A stretch of DNA of 64,000 bases from Hydractinia symbiolongicarpus. Taxonomy: Eukaryota; Cnidaria; Hydrozoa; Anthoathecata; Hydractiniidae. The notes beneath the pieces are model-generated. The model made no database searches, was not told where the DNA came from, and saw nothing but the letters and a program-made list of their open reading frames with translations. The position numbers were made by a program, and so were the translations under genes. Location: positions 15,043,501 through 15,107,500 of the forward strand of contig NC_079881.1 of assembly GCF_029227915.1 (NCBI RefSeq). The letters run 5' to 3'. Of the stretch, positions 12,101-23,660 are shown piece by piece. How positions within the stretch are numbered: position 1 is the stretch's first letter; each line of letters begins with the position of its first letter.

Positions 12101-15100
12101 GCCGATGACCTCCTGTCTGTGCTCGTGGAACTCCCTGACTTAAGTGTAGTCTCTTAATTAGGCCATAAGAGGCCGTATTACACGGTTTAAAGGTCTGTCC
12201 ACGTAATTAGGAACGTTCTCAGAGCCTGGCGCTCAAGAAAACGACTTAGTATAACGTAGTCCATTGAGATTGAAAGGAATAGACCGATGGCAACTTCTCT
12301 GGGCTCGTGGAATCAAGTGACTTACATGCAGTCTCTTTATTAGGCCGTAAAAGGCCATATTACAGGCTTTAAAGGACTGTGCACTTAGTTAGCAGCGTTC
12401 ATAGAGCCTGGCGCTCAAGAAAAGGACTTATTATATCTTACTCCATTGAGATTAAAAGGAATACACTGATGGCAACTTGGCTGGGCTCCCGGAATCACGT
12501 GATTTACGTGTAGACTCCAAATTAGGCCGTAAAAGGCCATATTACAGGCTTTAAAGGGCTGTGCACGTAGTTAGTAGCGTTCTCAGATCCTGGCGCTCAA
12601 GTAAACGACTTACGACATCGTAGTCCATTGAGATTGAAAGGAATAGACAGAAGGTAACTTGTGCGTGCTCTTGGAATCACGTGATTTACGTGTAGGCTGC
12701 AAATTAAGACGCAAAAAGCCATATTACAGGCTTTAAAGGACTGTGCACGTAGTTAGCAGCGTTCTCAGATCCTGGCGCTCAAGAAAACGACTTAATACAT
12801 TGTAGACCATGGAGATTAAAAGGAACAGCCGAATGAAACTTGTCGGAGTTAGTGGAATCACGTGATTTACGTGTAGACTCCATATTAGGCCGTAAAAAGC
12901 CATATTACAGGCTTTAAAGGCCTGTGGAAGAAGTTAGCAGCGTTATTGCAGCCTGACGCTCAAGAAAACGAATTAATACATCGTAGTTCATTGAAGTTGA
13001 AAGGAATAGACCGATGGCAACTTCTCTGGGCTCGTGGAATCACGTGACTTACCTGCAGTCTCCTTATTAGGCCGTAAAAGGAACTATTATGCGTTTCAAA
13101 GGACTGTGTACGTAGTTAGCAGCGTTCATAGAGCCTGGCGTTCAAGAAAACGACTTAATACATCGTAGTCCAATGAGATTGAAAGGAATAAACCGATGGC
13201 AATTTGGCTGGGCTCGCGGAATCACGTTATTTACGTGTAGACTCCAAATTAGGCCGCAAAAGGCCATATTTCAGGATTTAAAGGCCTGTGCACGTATTTA
13301 GCAGCGTTCTCAGATCCTGGCGCTCAATAAAACGACTTAATACATCGTAGACCATTGAGATTAAAAGGAACCGCCGAATGGAACTTGTCAGATTTAGTGG
13401 AATCACGTGATTTACGTGTAGACTCCATATTAGGCCGTAAAAAGCCATATTACAGGCTTTAAAGGACTGTGCACGTAGTTAGCAGCGTTCATAGAGCCTG
13501 GCGCCCAGGAAAACAACTTAGTATATCGTAGTCCATTGAGATTAAAAGGAATAGACCGATGGCAACTTCTCTGGGCTCGTGGAATCACTTTATTTACGTT
13601 TAGACTCCATGTTAGGCCGTAAAAGGCCATATTACAGGCTTTAAAGGCCTGTGGAAGAAGTTAGCAGCGTTCTGGCAGCTTGGCGCTCCAGAAAACGAAT
13701 TAATGCATCGTATTTTATTAAAATTGAAAGGAATAGGCCGATGACCTCCTGTCTGTGCTCGTGGAACTTCCTGACTTAAGTCTAGTCTCCTTATTAGGCC
13801 GTAAAAGGCCATATTTCAGGCTTTATAGGCCTGTGCACGTAGTTAGCAGCGTTTTCAGATCCTGGCGCTCAAGAAAACGACTTAATACATCGTAGACCAT
13901 TGAGATTAAAAGGAACAGCCGAATGGAACTTGTCGGAGTTAGTGGAATCACGTGATTTACGTGTAGACTCCATATTAGGCCGTAAAAAGCCATATTACAG
14001 GCTTTAAAGGACTGTGCACGTAGTTAGCAGCGTTCATAGAGCCTGGCGCACAGGAAAACGACTTAGTATATCGTAGTCCATTGAGATTGAAAGGAATAGA
14101 CCGATGGCAAGTTCTCTGGGCTCGTGGAATCACGTGACTTACGTGTAGACTACATATTAGGCCGAAAAAGGCCATATTACAGGATTTAAAGGCTTGTGCA
14201 CGTAGTTAGCAGCGTTCTCAGATCCTGGCGCACAGGAAAACGACTTAATATATCGTAGTCCATTGAGATTAAAAGGATTAGACAGATGGCAACTTCTCTG
14301 TCCTTGTAGAAACACGTGGTTCACGTGTAGTCTCCAAATTAGGCTGTCAAAGGACTTATTATGCGTTTCAAAGACCTGTGCACGTAGTTAGGAACGCTCT
14401 CAGAGCCTGGCGTTCAAGAAAACGACTTAATACATCGTAGACCATTGAGATTGAATGGAATAGACCGATGGCAACTTGTCCGGGCTCGTGGAATCACTTT
14501 ATTTACGTTGAGACTCCATATTAGGCCGTAAAAGGCCATATTACAGGCTTTAAAGGCCTGTGGAAGAAATTAGCAGCGTTCTTGCAGCCTGACGCTCAAG
14601 AAAACGAATTAATACATCGTAGTTCATTGAAGTTGAAAGGAATAGGCCGATGACCTCCTGTCTGTGCTCGTGGAACTCCCTGACTTAAGTGTAGTCTCCT
14701 AATTAGGCCAAAAGAGGCCGTATTACACGGTTTAAAGGTCTGTCCACATAATTAGGAACGTTCTCAGAGCCTGGCGCTCAAGAAAACGACTTAGTATAAC
14801 GTAGTCCATTGAAATTGAAAGGAATAGACCGATGGCAACTTCTCTGGGCTCGTGGAATCAAGTGACTTACATGCAGTCTCTTTATTAGGCCGTAAAAGGC
14901 CATATTACAGGCTTTAAAGGACTGTGCACTTAGTTAGCAGCGTTCATAGAGCCTGGCGCTCAAGAAAACGACTTATTATATCTTACTCCATTGAGATTGA
15001 AAGGAATACACTGATGGCAACTTGGCCTGGCTCCCGGAATCACGTGATTTACGTGTAGACTCCAAATTAGGCCGTAAAAGGCCATATTACAGGCTTTAAA

Positions 15101-16296
15101 GGGCTGTGCACGTAGTTAGTAGCGTTCTCAGATCCTGGCGCTCAAGTAAACGACTTAAGACATCGTAGTCCATTGAGATTGAAAGGAATAGACAGATGGT
15201 AACTTGTGCGTGCTCTTGGAATCACGTGATTTACGTGTAGGCTGCAAATTAAGACGCAAAAAGCCATATTACAGGCTTTAAAGACCTGTGCACGTAGTTA
15301 GCAGCGTTCTCAGATCCTGGCGCTCAAGAAAACGACTTAATACATCGTCCACCATGAAGATTAAAAGGAACAGCCGAATGAAACTTGTCGGAGTTAGTGG
15401 AATCACGTGATTTACGTGTAGACTCCATATTAGGCCGTAAAAAGCCATATTACAGGCTTTAAAGGCCTGTGGAAGAAGTTAGCAGCGTTCTTGCAGCCTG
15501 ACGCTCAAGAAAACGAATTAATACATCGTAGTTCATTGAAATTGAAAGGAATAGGCCGATGACCTCCTGTCTGTGCACGTGGAACTCCCTGACTTAAGTG
15601 TAGTCTCTTTATTAGGCCGTAAAAGAACCTATTATGCGTTTCAAAGGACTGTGTACGTAGTTAGCAGCGTTCATAGAGCCTGGCGTTCAAGAAAACGACT
15701 TAATACATCGTAGACCATTGCGATTAAAAGGAACAGCCGAATGGAACTTGTCGCAGTTCGTAGAATCACGTGATTTACGTGTAGACTCCATATTAGGCGT
15801 AAATGGCCATATTACAGGCTTTAAACACATGTGCACGTTGTTAGGAACGTTCTCAGAGCCTGGCGCTCAAGAAAACGACTTAATACATCGTAGACCATTG
15901 AGATTAAAAGAAACCGCCGAATGGAACTTGTCAGAGTTAGTGGAATCACGTGATTTACTTGTAGACTCCATATTAGGTCGTAAAAAGCCATATTACAGGC
16001 TTTAAAGGACTGTGCACGTAGTTAGCAGCGTTCATAGAGCCTGGCGCACAGGAAAACGACTTAGTAAATCGTAGTCCATTGAGATTGAAAGGAATAGACC
16101 GATGGCAACTTCTCTGGGCTCGTGGAATCACGTGACTTGCATGCAGTCTCCTTTTAGGCCGTAAAAGGACCTATTATGCGTTTCAAAGGACTGTGTACGT
16201 AGTTAGCAACGTTCATAGAGCCTGGCGTTCAAGAAAACGACTTAATACATCGTAGTTCATTGAAATTGAAAGGAATAGGCCGATGACCTCCTGTCT
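9153..16296 (+). repeat. Higher-order repeat block A, copy 2
   Basis: Near-identical copy of 1-7507 that lacks two monomers: 363 bp equivalent to 4018-4380 are missing at the junction 13169/13170. Copy 2 continues past 16296 with normal monomers (gctcgtggaactccctgac), whereas copy 1 diverges into a chimeric unit. The 21-bp micro-duplication at 1723-1764 is present here too, at 10875-10916, so it predates the block duplication. Confidence 0.9.
10875..10916 (+). repeat. 21-bp tandem micro-duplication, second block copy
   Basis: Same duplicated 21-bp unit as at 1723-1764, displaced by exactly 9152 bp. It marks the two A blocks as copies of one ancestor. Confidence 0.9.
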
Positions 16297-16645
16297 GTGC
16301 TCGTGGAACTCCCTGACTTAAGTGTAGTCTCCTTATTAGGCCATAAGAGGCAGTATTACACGGTTTAAAGGTCTGTCCACGTAATTAGGAACGTTCTCAG
16401 AGCCTGGCGCTCAAGAAAACGTCTTATCATATCGTAGTCCAATGAGATTGAAAGGAATAAACCGATGGCAATTTGGGTAGGCTCGCGGAATCACGTGATT
16501 TACGTGTAGATTCCAAATTAGGCCGCAAAAGGCCATATTTCAGGCTTTAAAGGCCTGTGCACGTAGTTAGCAGCGTTCTCAGATCCTGGCGCTCAAGAAA
16601 ACGACTTAATACATCGTAGACCATTAAGATTAAAAGAAATACACA
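15195..16645 (+). repeat. 8-monomer HOR, first copy (1451 bp)
   Basis: Segment beginning gatggtaacttgtgcgtgc. It is repeated with an offset of 1451 bp (8 monomers) starting at 16646. It overlaps the right end of block A copy 2, so this local amplification postdates or accompanied the large block duplication: block A copy 1 has no such tandem neighbour. Confidence 0.85.
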
Positions 16646-18638
16646 GATGGTAACTTGTGCGTGCTCTTGGAATCACGTGATTTACGTGTAGGCTGCAAAT
16701 TAAGACGCAAAAAGCCATATTACAGGCTTTAAAGACCTGTGCACGTAGTTAGCAGCGTTCTCAGATCCTGGCGCTCAAGAAAACGACTTAATACATCGTC
16801 GACCATGGAGATTAAAAGGAACAGCCGAATGAAACTTGTCGGAGTTAGTGGAATCACGTGATTTACGTGTAGACTCCATATTAGGCCGTAAAAAGCCATA
16901 TTACAGGCTTTAAAGGCCTGTGGAAGAAGTTAGCAGCGTTCTTGCAGCCTGACGCTCAAGAAAACGAATTAATACATCGTAGTTCATTGAAATTGAAAGG
17001 AATAGGCCGATGACCTCCTGTCTGTGCACGTGGAACTCCCTGACTTAAGTGTAGTCTCTTTATTAGGCCGTAAAAGAACCTATTATGCGTTTCAAAGGAC
17101 TGTGTACGTAGTTAGCAGCGTTCATAGAGCCTGGCGTTCAAGAAAACGACTTAATACATCGTAGACCATTGCGATTAAAAGGAACAGCCGAATGGAACTT
17201 GTCGCAGTTCGTAGAATCACGTGATTTACGTGTAGACTCCATATTAGGCGTAAATGGCCATATTACAGGCTTTAAACACATGTGCACGTTGTTAGGAACG
17301 TTCTCAGAGCCTGGCGCTCAAGAAAACGACTTAATACATCGTAGACCATTGAGATTAAAAGAAACCGCCGAATGGAACTTGTCAGAGTTAGTGGAATCAC
17401 GTGATTTACTTGTAGACTCCATATTAGGTCGTAAAAAGCCATATTACAGGCTTTAAAGGACTGTGCACGTAGTTAGCAGCGTTCATAGAGCCTGGCGCAC
17501 AGGAAAACGACTTAGTAAATCGTAGTCCATTGAGATTGAAAGGAATAGACCGATGGCAACTTCTCTGGGCTCGTGGAATCACGTGACTTGCATGCAGTCT
17601 CCTTTTAGGCCGTAAAAGGACCTATTATGCGTTTCAAAGGACTGTGTACGTAGTTAGCAACGTTCATAGAGCCTGGCGTTCAAGAAAACGACTTAATACA
17701 TCGTAGACCATTGCGATTAAAAGGAACAGCCGAATGGAACTTGTCGCAGTTCGTAGAATCACGTGATTTACGTGTAGACTCCATATTAGGCGTAAATGGC
17801 CATATTACAGGCTTTAAACACATGTGCACGTTGTTAGGAACGTTCTCAGAGCCTGGCGCTCAAGAAAACGACTTAATACATCGTAGACCATTGAGATTAA
17901 AAGAAACCGCCGAATGGAACTTGTCAGAGTTAGTGGAATCACGTGATTTACTTGTAGACTCCATATTAGGTCGTAAAAAGCCATATTACAGGCTTTAAAG
18001 GACTGTGCACTTAGTTAGCAGCGTTCATAGAGCCTGGCGCACAGGAAAACGACTTAGTAAATCGTAGTCCATTGAGATTGAAAGGAATAGACCGATGGCA
18101 ACTTCTCTGGGCTCGTGGAATCACGTGACTTGCATGCAGTCTCCTTTTAGGCCGTAAAAGGACCTATTATGCGTTTCAAAGGACTGTGTACGTAGTTAGC
18201 AACGTTCATAGAGCCTGGCGTTCAAGAAAACGACTTAATACATCGTAGTTCATTGAAATTGAAAGGAATAGGCCGATGACCTCCTGTCTGTGCTCGTGGA
18301 ACTCCCTGACTTAAGTGTAGTCTCCTTATTAGGCCATAAGAGGCAGTATTACACGGTTTAAAGGTCTGTCCACGTAATTAGGAACGTTCTCAGAGCCTGG
18401 CGCTCAAGAAAACGTCTTATCATATCGTAGTCCAATGAGATTGAAAGGAATAAACCGATGGCAATTTGGGTAGGCTCGCGGAATCACGTGATTTACGTGT
18501 AGATTCCAAATTAGGCCGCAAAAGGCCATATTTCAGGCTTTAAAGGCCTGTGCACGTAGTTAGCAGCGTTCTCAGATCCTGGCGCTCAAGAAAACGACTT
18601 AATACATCGTAGACCATTAAGATTAAAAGAAATACACC
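16646..18638 (+). repeat. 8-monomer HOR, second copy with internal 3-monomer duplication
   Basis: Copy of 15195-16645 extended by 542 bp, because three monomers at about 17162-17703 are repeated at 17704-18245. Downstream landmarks (cgtagttcattgaaattg at 16251 and 18244) are offset by 1993 bp, which equals 1451 + 542. The copies are virtually identical over the parts compared. Confidence 0.85.
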
Positions 18639-21600
18639 GATGGTAACTTGTGCGTGCTCTTGGAATCACGTGATTACGTGTGGGCTCCAAATTAAGACGT
18701 AAAAAGCCATACTACAGGCTTTAAAGACCTGTGCACGTAGTTAGCAGCGTTCTCAGATCTTGGCGCTCAAGAAAACGACTTAATACATCGTAGACCATGG
18801 AGAATAAAAGGAACAGCCGAATGGAACTTGTCGGAGTTAGTGGAATCACGTGATTTACGTGTAGACTCGATATTAGGCCGTAAAAAGCCATATTACAGGC
18901 TTTAAAGGACTGTGCACGTAGTTAGCAGCGTTCATAGAGCCTGGCGCACAGGAAAACGACTTAGTATATCGTAGTTCATTGAGATTGAATGGAATAGGCC
19001 AACGGCTTTCTATCTGTGCTTGTGGAACTCCCTGACTTAAGTGTAGTCTCCTTATTAGGCCATAAGAGGCCGTATTACACGCTTTAAAGGTCTGTCCACG
19101 TAATTAGGAACGTTCTCAGAGCCTGGCGCTCAAGAAAACGGCTTTTTTTTATCGTAGTCCATTGAGATTAAAAAGAACAGACTGATCCCCACTTGTCTGG
19201 GCTCGTGGAATCACGTGATTTACGTGTAGACTCCAAATTAGGCCGTTAAAGGCCAAATTACAGGCTTTAAAGACATGTGCACGTAGTTAGGAACGTTCTC
19301 AGAGCCTGGCGCTCAAGAAAACGACTTAATACATCGTAGACCATTGAGATTAAAAGGAACAGCCGAATGGAACTTGTCAGAGTTAGTGGAATCACGTGAT
19401 TTACGTGTAGACTCCATATTAGGCCGTAAAAAGCCATATTACAGGCTTTAAAGGACTGTGCACGTAGTTAGCAGCGTTCATAGAGCCTGGCGCACAGGAA
19501 AACGACTTGGTATATCGTAGTCCATTGAGATCGAAAGGAATAGACCGATGGCAACTTCTCTGGGCTCGTGGAATCACGTGACTTACCTGCAGTCTCCTTA
19601 TTATGCCGTAAAAGGACCTATTATGCGTTTCAAAGGACTGTGTACGTAGTTAGCAGCGTTCATAAAGCCTGGCATTCAAGAAAACGACTTAATACATCGT
19701 AGACAATTGAGATTAAAAGGAACAGCCGAATGGAACTTGTCGGAGTTCGTAGAATCACGTGATTTGCGTGTAGACTCCATATTATGCCGTAAAAGGCCAT
19801 ATTACAGGTTTTAAAGGCCTGTGGAAGAAGTTAGCAGGGTTCTTGCAGCCTGACGCTCAAGAAAACGAATTATTACATCGTAGTTCATTGAAGTTGAAAG
19901 GAATAGGCCGATGACCTCCTGTCTGTGCTCGTGGAACTCCCTGACTTAAGTGTAGTCTCCTTATTAGGCCATAAGAGACCGTATTACACGGTTTAAAGGT
20001 CTGTCCACGTAATTAGGAACGTTCTCAGAGCCTGGCGCTCAAGAAAACGGCTTATTATATCGTAGTCCAATGAGATTGAAAGGAATAATTCGATGGCAAT
20101 TTGGCTGGGCTCGCGGAATCACGTGATTTACGTGTAGACTCCAAATTAGGCCGTAAAAGGCCATATTTCAGGATTTAAAGGCCTGTGCACGTATTTAGCA
20201 GCGTTCTCAGATCCTGGCGCTCAATAAAACGACTTAATACATCGTAGACCATTGAGATTAAAAGGAACCGCCGAATGGAACTTGTCAGAGTTAGTGGAAT
20301 CACGTGATTTACGTGTAGACTCCATATTAGGCCGTAAAAAGCCATATTACAGGCTTTAAAGGACTGTGCACGTAGTTAGCAGCGTTCATAGAGCCTGGAG
20401 CACAGAAAACGACTTAAGACATCGTAGTCCATTGAGATTAAAAGGAATAGACCGATGGTAACTTGTCCGGGCTCGTGGAATCACGTGACTTACGTGCAGT
20501 TTCCTTTTTTGGCCGTAAAAGACGATAATACACACTTTAAAGGTCTGTCCACGTAGTTAGGAACGTTCTCAAAGCCTGGCGCTCAAGAAAACGACTTAAT
20601 ACATCGTAGTCCATAGAGTTTAAAGGGAACAGCTGAATGGAACTTGCCGGAGTTCGTAGAATCACGTGATTTACGTGTAGACTCCATATTAGGCCGTAAA
20701 AGGCCATATTACAGGCTTTAAAGGACTGTGCACGTAGTTAACAGCGTTCATAGAGCCTGGCGCACAGGAAAACGACTTCGTATATCGTAGTCCATTGAGA
20801 TTAAAAGGAACAGACCAATGGGAACTTGTCTGTGCTCGTGGAATCACTTTATTTACCTTTAGACTCCAAGTTAGGCCGTAAGAGGCCATATTACAGTCTT
20901 TAAAAGCCTATGGAAGAAGTTAGCAGCGTTCTTGCAGCCTGGCGCTCACGAAAACGAATTAATACATCGTAGTTCATTGAAATTAAAAGGAATAGGCCGA
21001 TGACCTCCTGTCTGTGCTCGTGGAACTCCCTGACGTAAGTGTAGTCTCCTTATTAGGCCATAAGAGGCCGTATTACACGGTTTAAAGGTCTGTCCACGTA
21101 ATTAAGTACGTTCATAGAGCCTGGCGCACAGGAAAACGACTTAGTATATCGTAGTCCATTGAGATTGAAAGGAATAGACCAACGGCCTTCTATCCGTGCT
21201 TGTGGAACTCCCTGACTTAAGTGTAGTCTCCTTATTAGGCCATAAGAGGCCGTATTACACGCTTTAAAGGTCTGTCCACGTAATTAGGAACGTTCTCAGA
21301 GCCTGGCGTTCAAGAAAACGGCTTTTTTATCGTAGTCCATTGAGATTAAAAAGAACAGACTGATCCCCACTTGTCTGGGCTCGTGGAATCACGTGATTTA
21401 CGTGTAGACTCCAAATTAGGCCGTTTAAGGCCAAATTACAGGCTTTAAAGACATGTGCACGTAGTTAGGAACGTTTTCAGAGCCTGGCGCTCAAGAAAAC
21501 GACTTAATACATCGTAGACCATTGAGATTAAAAGGAACAGCCGAATGGAACTTGTCTGGGCTCGTGGAATCACGTGATTTACGTGTAGACTCCAAATTAG

Positions 21601-23660
21601 GCCGTTTAAGGCCAAATTACAGGCTTTAAAGACATGTGCACGTAGTTAGGAACGTTCTCAGAGCCTGGCGCTCAAGAAAACGACTTAATACATCGTAGAC
21701 CATTGAGATTAAAAGGAACAGCCGAATGGAACTTGTCAGAGTTATTGGAATCACGTGATTTACGTGTAGACTCCATATTAGGCCGTAAAAAGCCATATTA
21801 CAGGCTTTAAAGGACTGTGCACGTAGTTAGCAGCGTTCATAGAGCCTGGCGCACAGGAAAACGACTTGGTATATCGTAGTCCATTGAGATTGAAAGGAAT
21901 CGACCGATGGCAACTTCTCTGGGCTCGTGGAATCACGTGACTTACCTGCAGTCTCCTTATTAGGCCTTAAAAGGACCTATTATGCGTTTCAAAGGACTGT
22001 GTACGTAGTTAGCAGCGTTCATAGAGCCTGGCGTTCAAGAAAACGACTTAATACATCGTAGACAATTGAGATTAAAAGGATCAGCCGAATGGAACTTGTC
22101 GGAGTTCGTAGAATCACGTGATTTGCGTGTAGACTCCATATTATGCCGTAAAAGGCCATATTACAAGCTTTAAAGGACTGTGCACGTAATTAGCAGCGTT
22201 CATAGAGCCTGGCGCACAGGAAAACGACTTAGTATATCGTAGTCCATTGAGATTAAAAGGAACAGACTAATGGGAACTTGTCTGTGCTCGTGGAATCACT
22301 TTATTTACGTTTAGACTCCATGTTAGGCCGTAAAAGGCCATATTACAGGCTTTAAAGGCCTGTGGAAGAAGTTAGCAGGGTATTTGCAGCCTGACGCTCA
22401 AGAAAACGAATTAATACATCGTAGTTCATTCAAGTTGAAAGGAATAGGCCGATGACCTCCTGTCTGTGCTCGTGGAACTCCCTGACTTAAGTGTAGTCTC
22501 CTTATTCGGCCATAAGAGGCCGTATTACACGGCTTAAAGATCTGTCCACGTAATTAGGAACGTTCTCAGAGCCTGGCGCTCAAGAAAACGGCTTATTATA
22601 TCGTACTCCAATAAGATTGAAAGGATTAAACCGATGGCAATTTGGCTGGGCTCGCGGAATCACGTCATTTACGTGTAGACTCCAAATTAGGCCGTAAAAG
22701 GCCATATTTCAGGATTTAAAGGCCTGTGCACGTATTTAGCAGCGTTCTCAGATCCTGGCGCTCAATAAAACGACTTAATACATCGTAGACCATTGAGATT
22801 AAAAGGAACAGCCGAATGGAACTTGTCAGAGTTAGTGGAATCACGTGATTTACGTGTAGACTCCATATTAGGCCGTAAAAAGCCATATTACAGGTTTTAA
22901 AGGACTGTGCACGTAGTTAGCAGCGTTCATAGAGCCTGGCGCACAGGAAAACGACTTGGTATATCGTAGTCCATTGAGATTGAAAGGAATAGACCGATGG
23001 CAACTTCTCTGGGCTCGTGGAATCACGTGACTTACATGCAGTCTCCTTATTAGGCCTTAAAAGGACCTATTATGCGTTTGAAAGGACTGTGTACGTAGTT
23101 AGCAGCGTTCATAGAGCCTGGCGTTCAAGAAAACGACTTAATACATCGTAGACAATTGAGATTAAAAGGAACAGCCGAATGGAACTTGTCGGAGTTCGTA
23201 GAATCACGTGATTTGCGTGTAGACTCCATATTATGCCGTAAAAGGCCATATTACAATCTTTAAAGGACTGTGCACGTAGTTAGCAGCGTTCATAGAGCTT
23301 GGCGCACAGGAAAACGACTTAGTATATCGTAGTCCATTGAGATTAAAAGGAACCGACTAATGGGAACTTGTCTGTGCTCGTGGAATCACTTTATTTACGT
23401 TTAGACTCCAAGTTAGGCCGTAAAAGGCCATATTACAGTCTTTAAAAGCCTATGGAAGAAGTTAGCAGCGTTCTTGCAGCCTGGCGCTCACGAAAACGAA
23501 TTAATACATCGTAGTTCATTGTAATTAAAAGGAATAGGCCGATGACCTCCTGTCTGTGCTCGTGGAACTCCCTGACGTAAGTGTAGTCTCCTTATTAGGC
23601 CATAAGAGGCCGTATTACACGGTTTAAAGGTCTGTCCGCGTAATTATGAACGTTCTCAGA
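18639..23660 (+). repeat. 12- to 14-monomer HOR pair (about 2.2-2.5 kb period)
   Basis: Landmarks repeat with growing offset: atcgtagtccattgagattaa at 19151 and 21328 (+2177), gacaattgagatt at 19702 and 22061 (+2359), gtggaagaagttagcagggt at 19821 and 22362 (+2541), agttaggccg at 20869 and 23411 (+2542). The second copy thus gained two monomers relative to the first. One gain is the single-monomer tandem duplication at about 21380-21741. These copies are more diverged than block A. Confidence 0.75.
21380..21741 (+). repeat. Single-monomer tandem duplication
   Basis: Two adjacent units of 181 bp share the rare variant ggccgtttaaggccaaattac and acatgtgcacgtagttagg. They differ at a few positions, such as gttttcag versus gttctcag. 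A recent one-unit duplication is the simplest reading. Confidence 0.8.
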
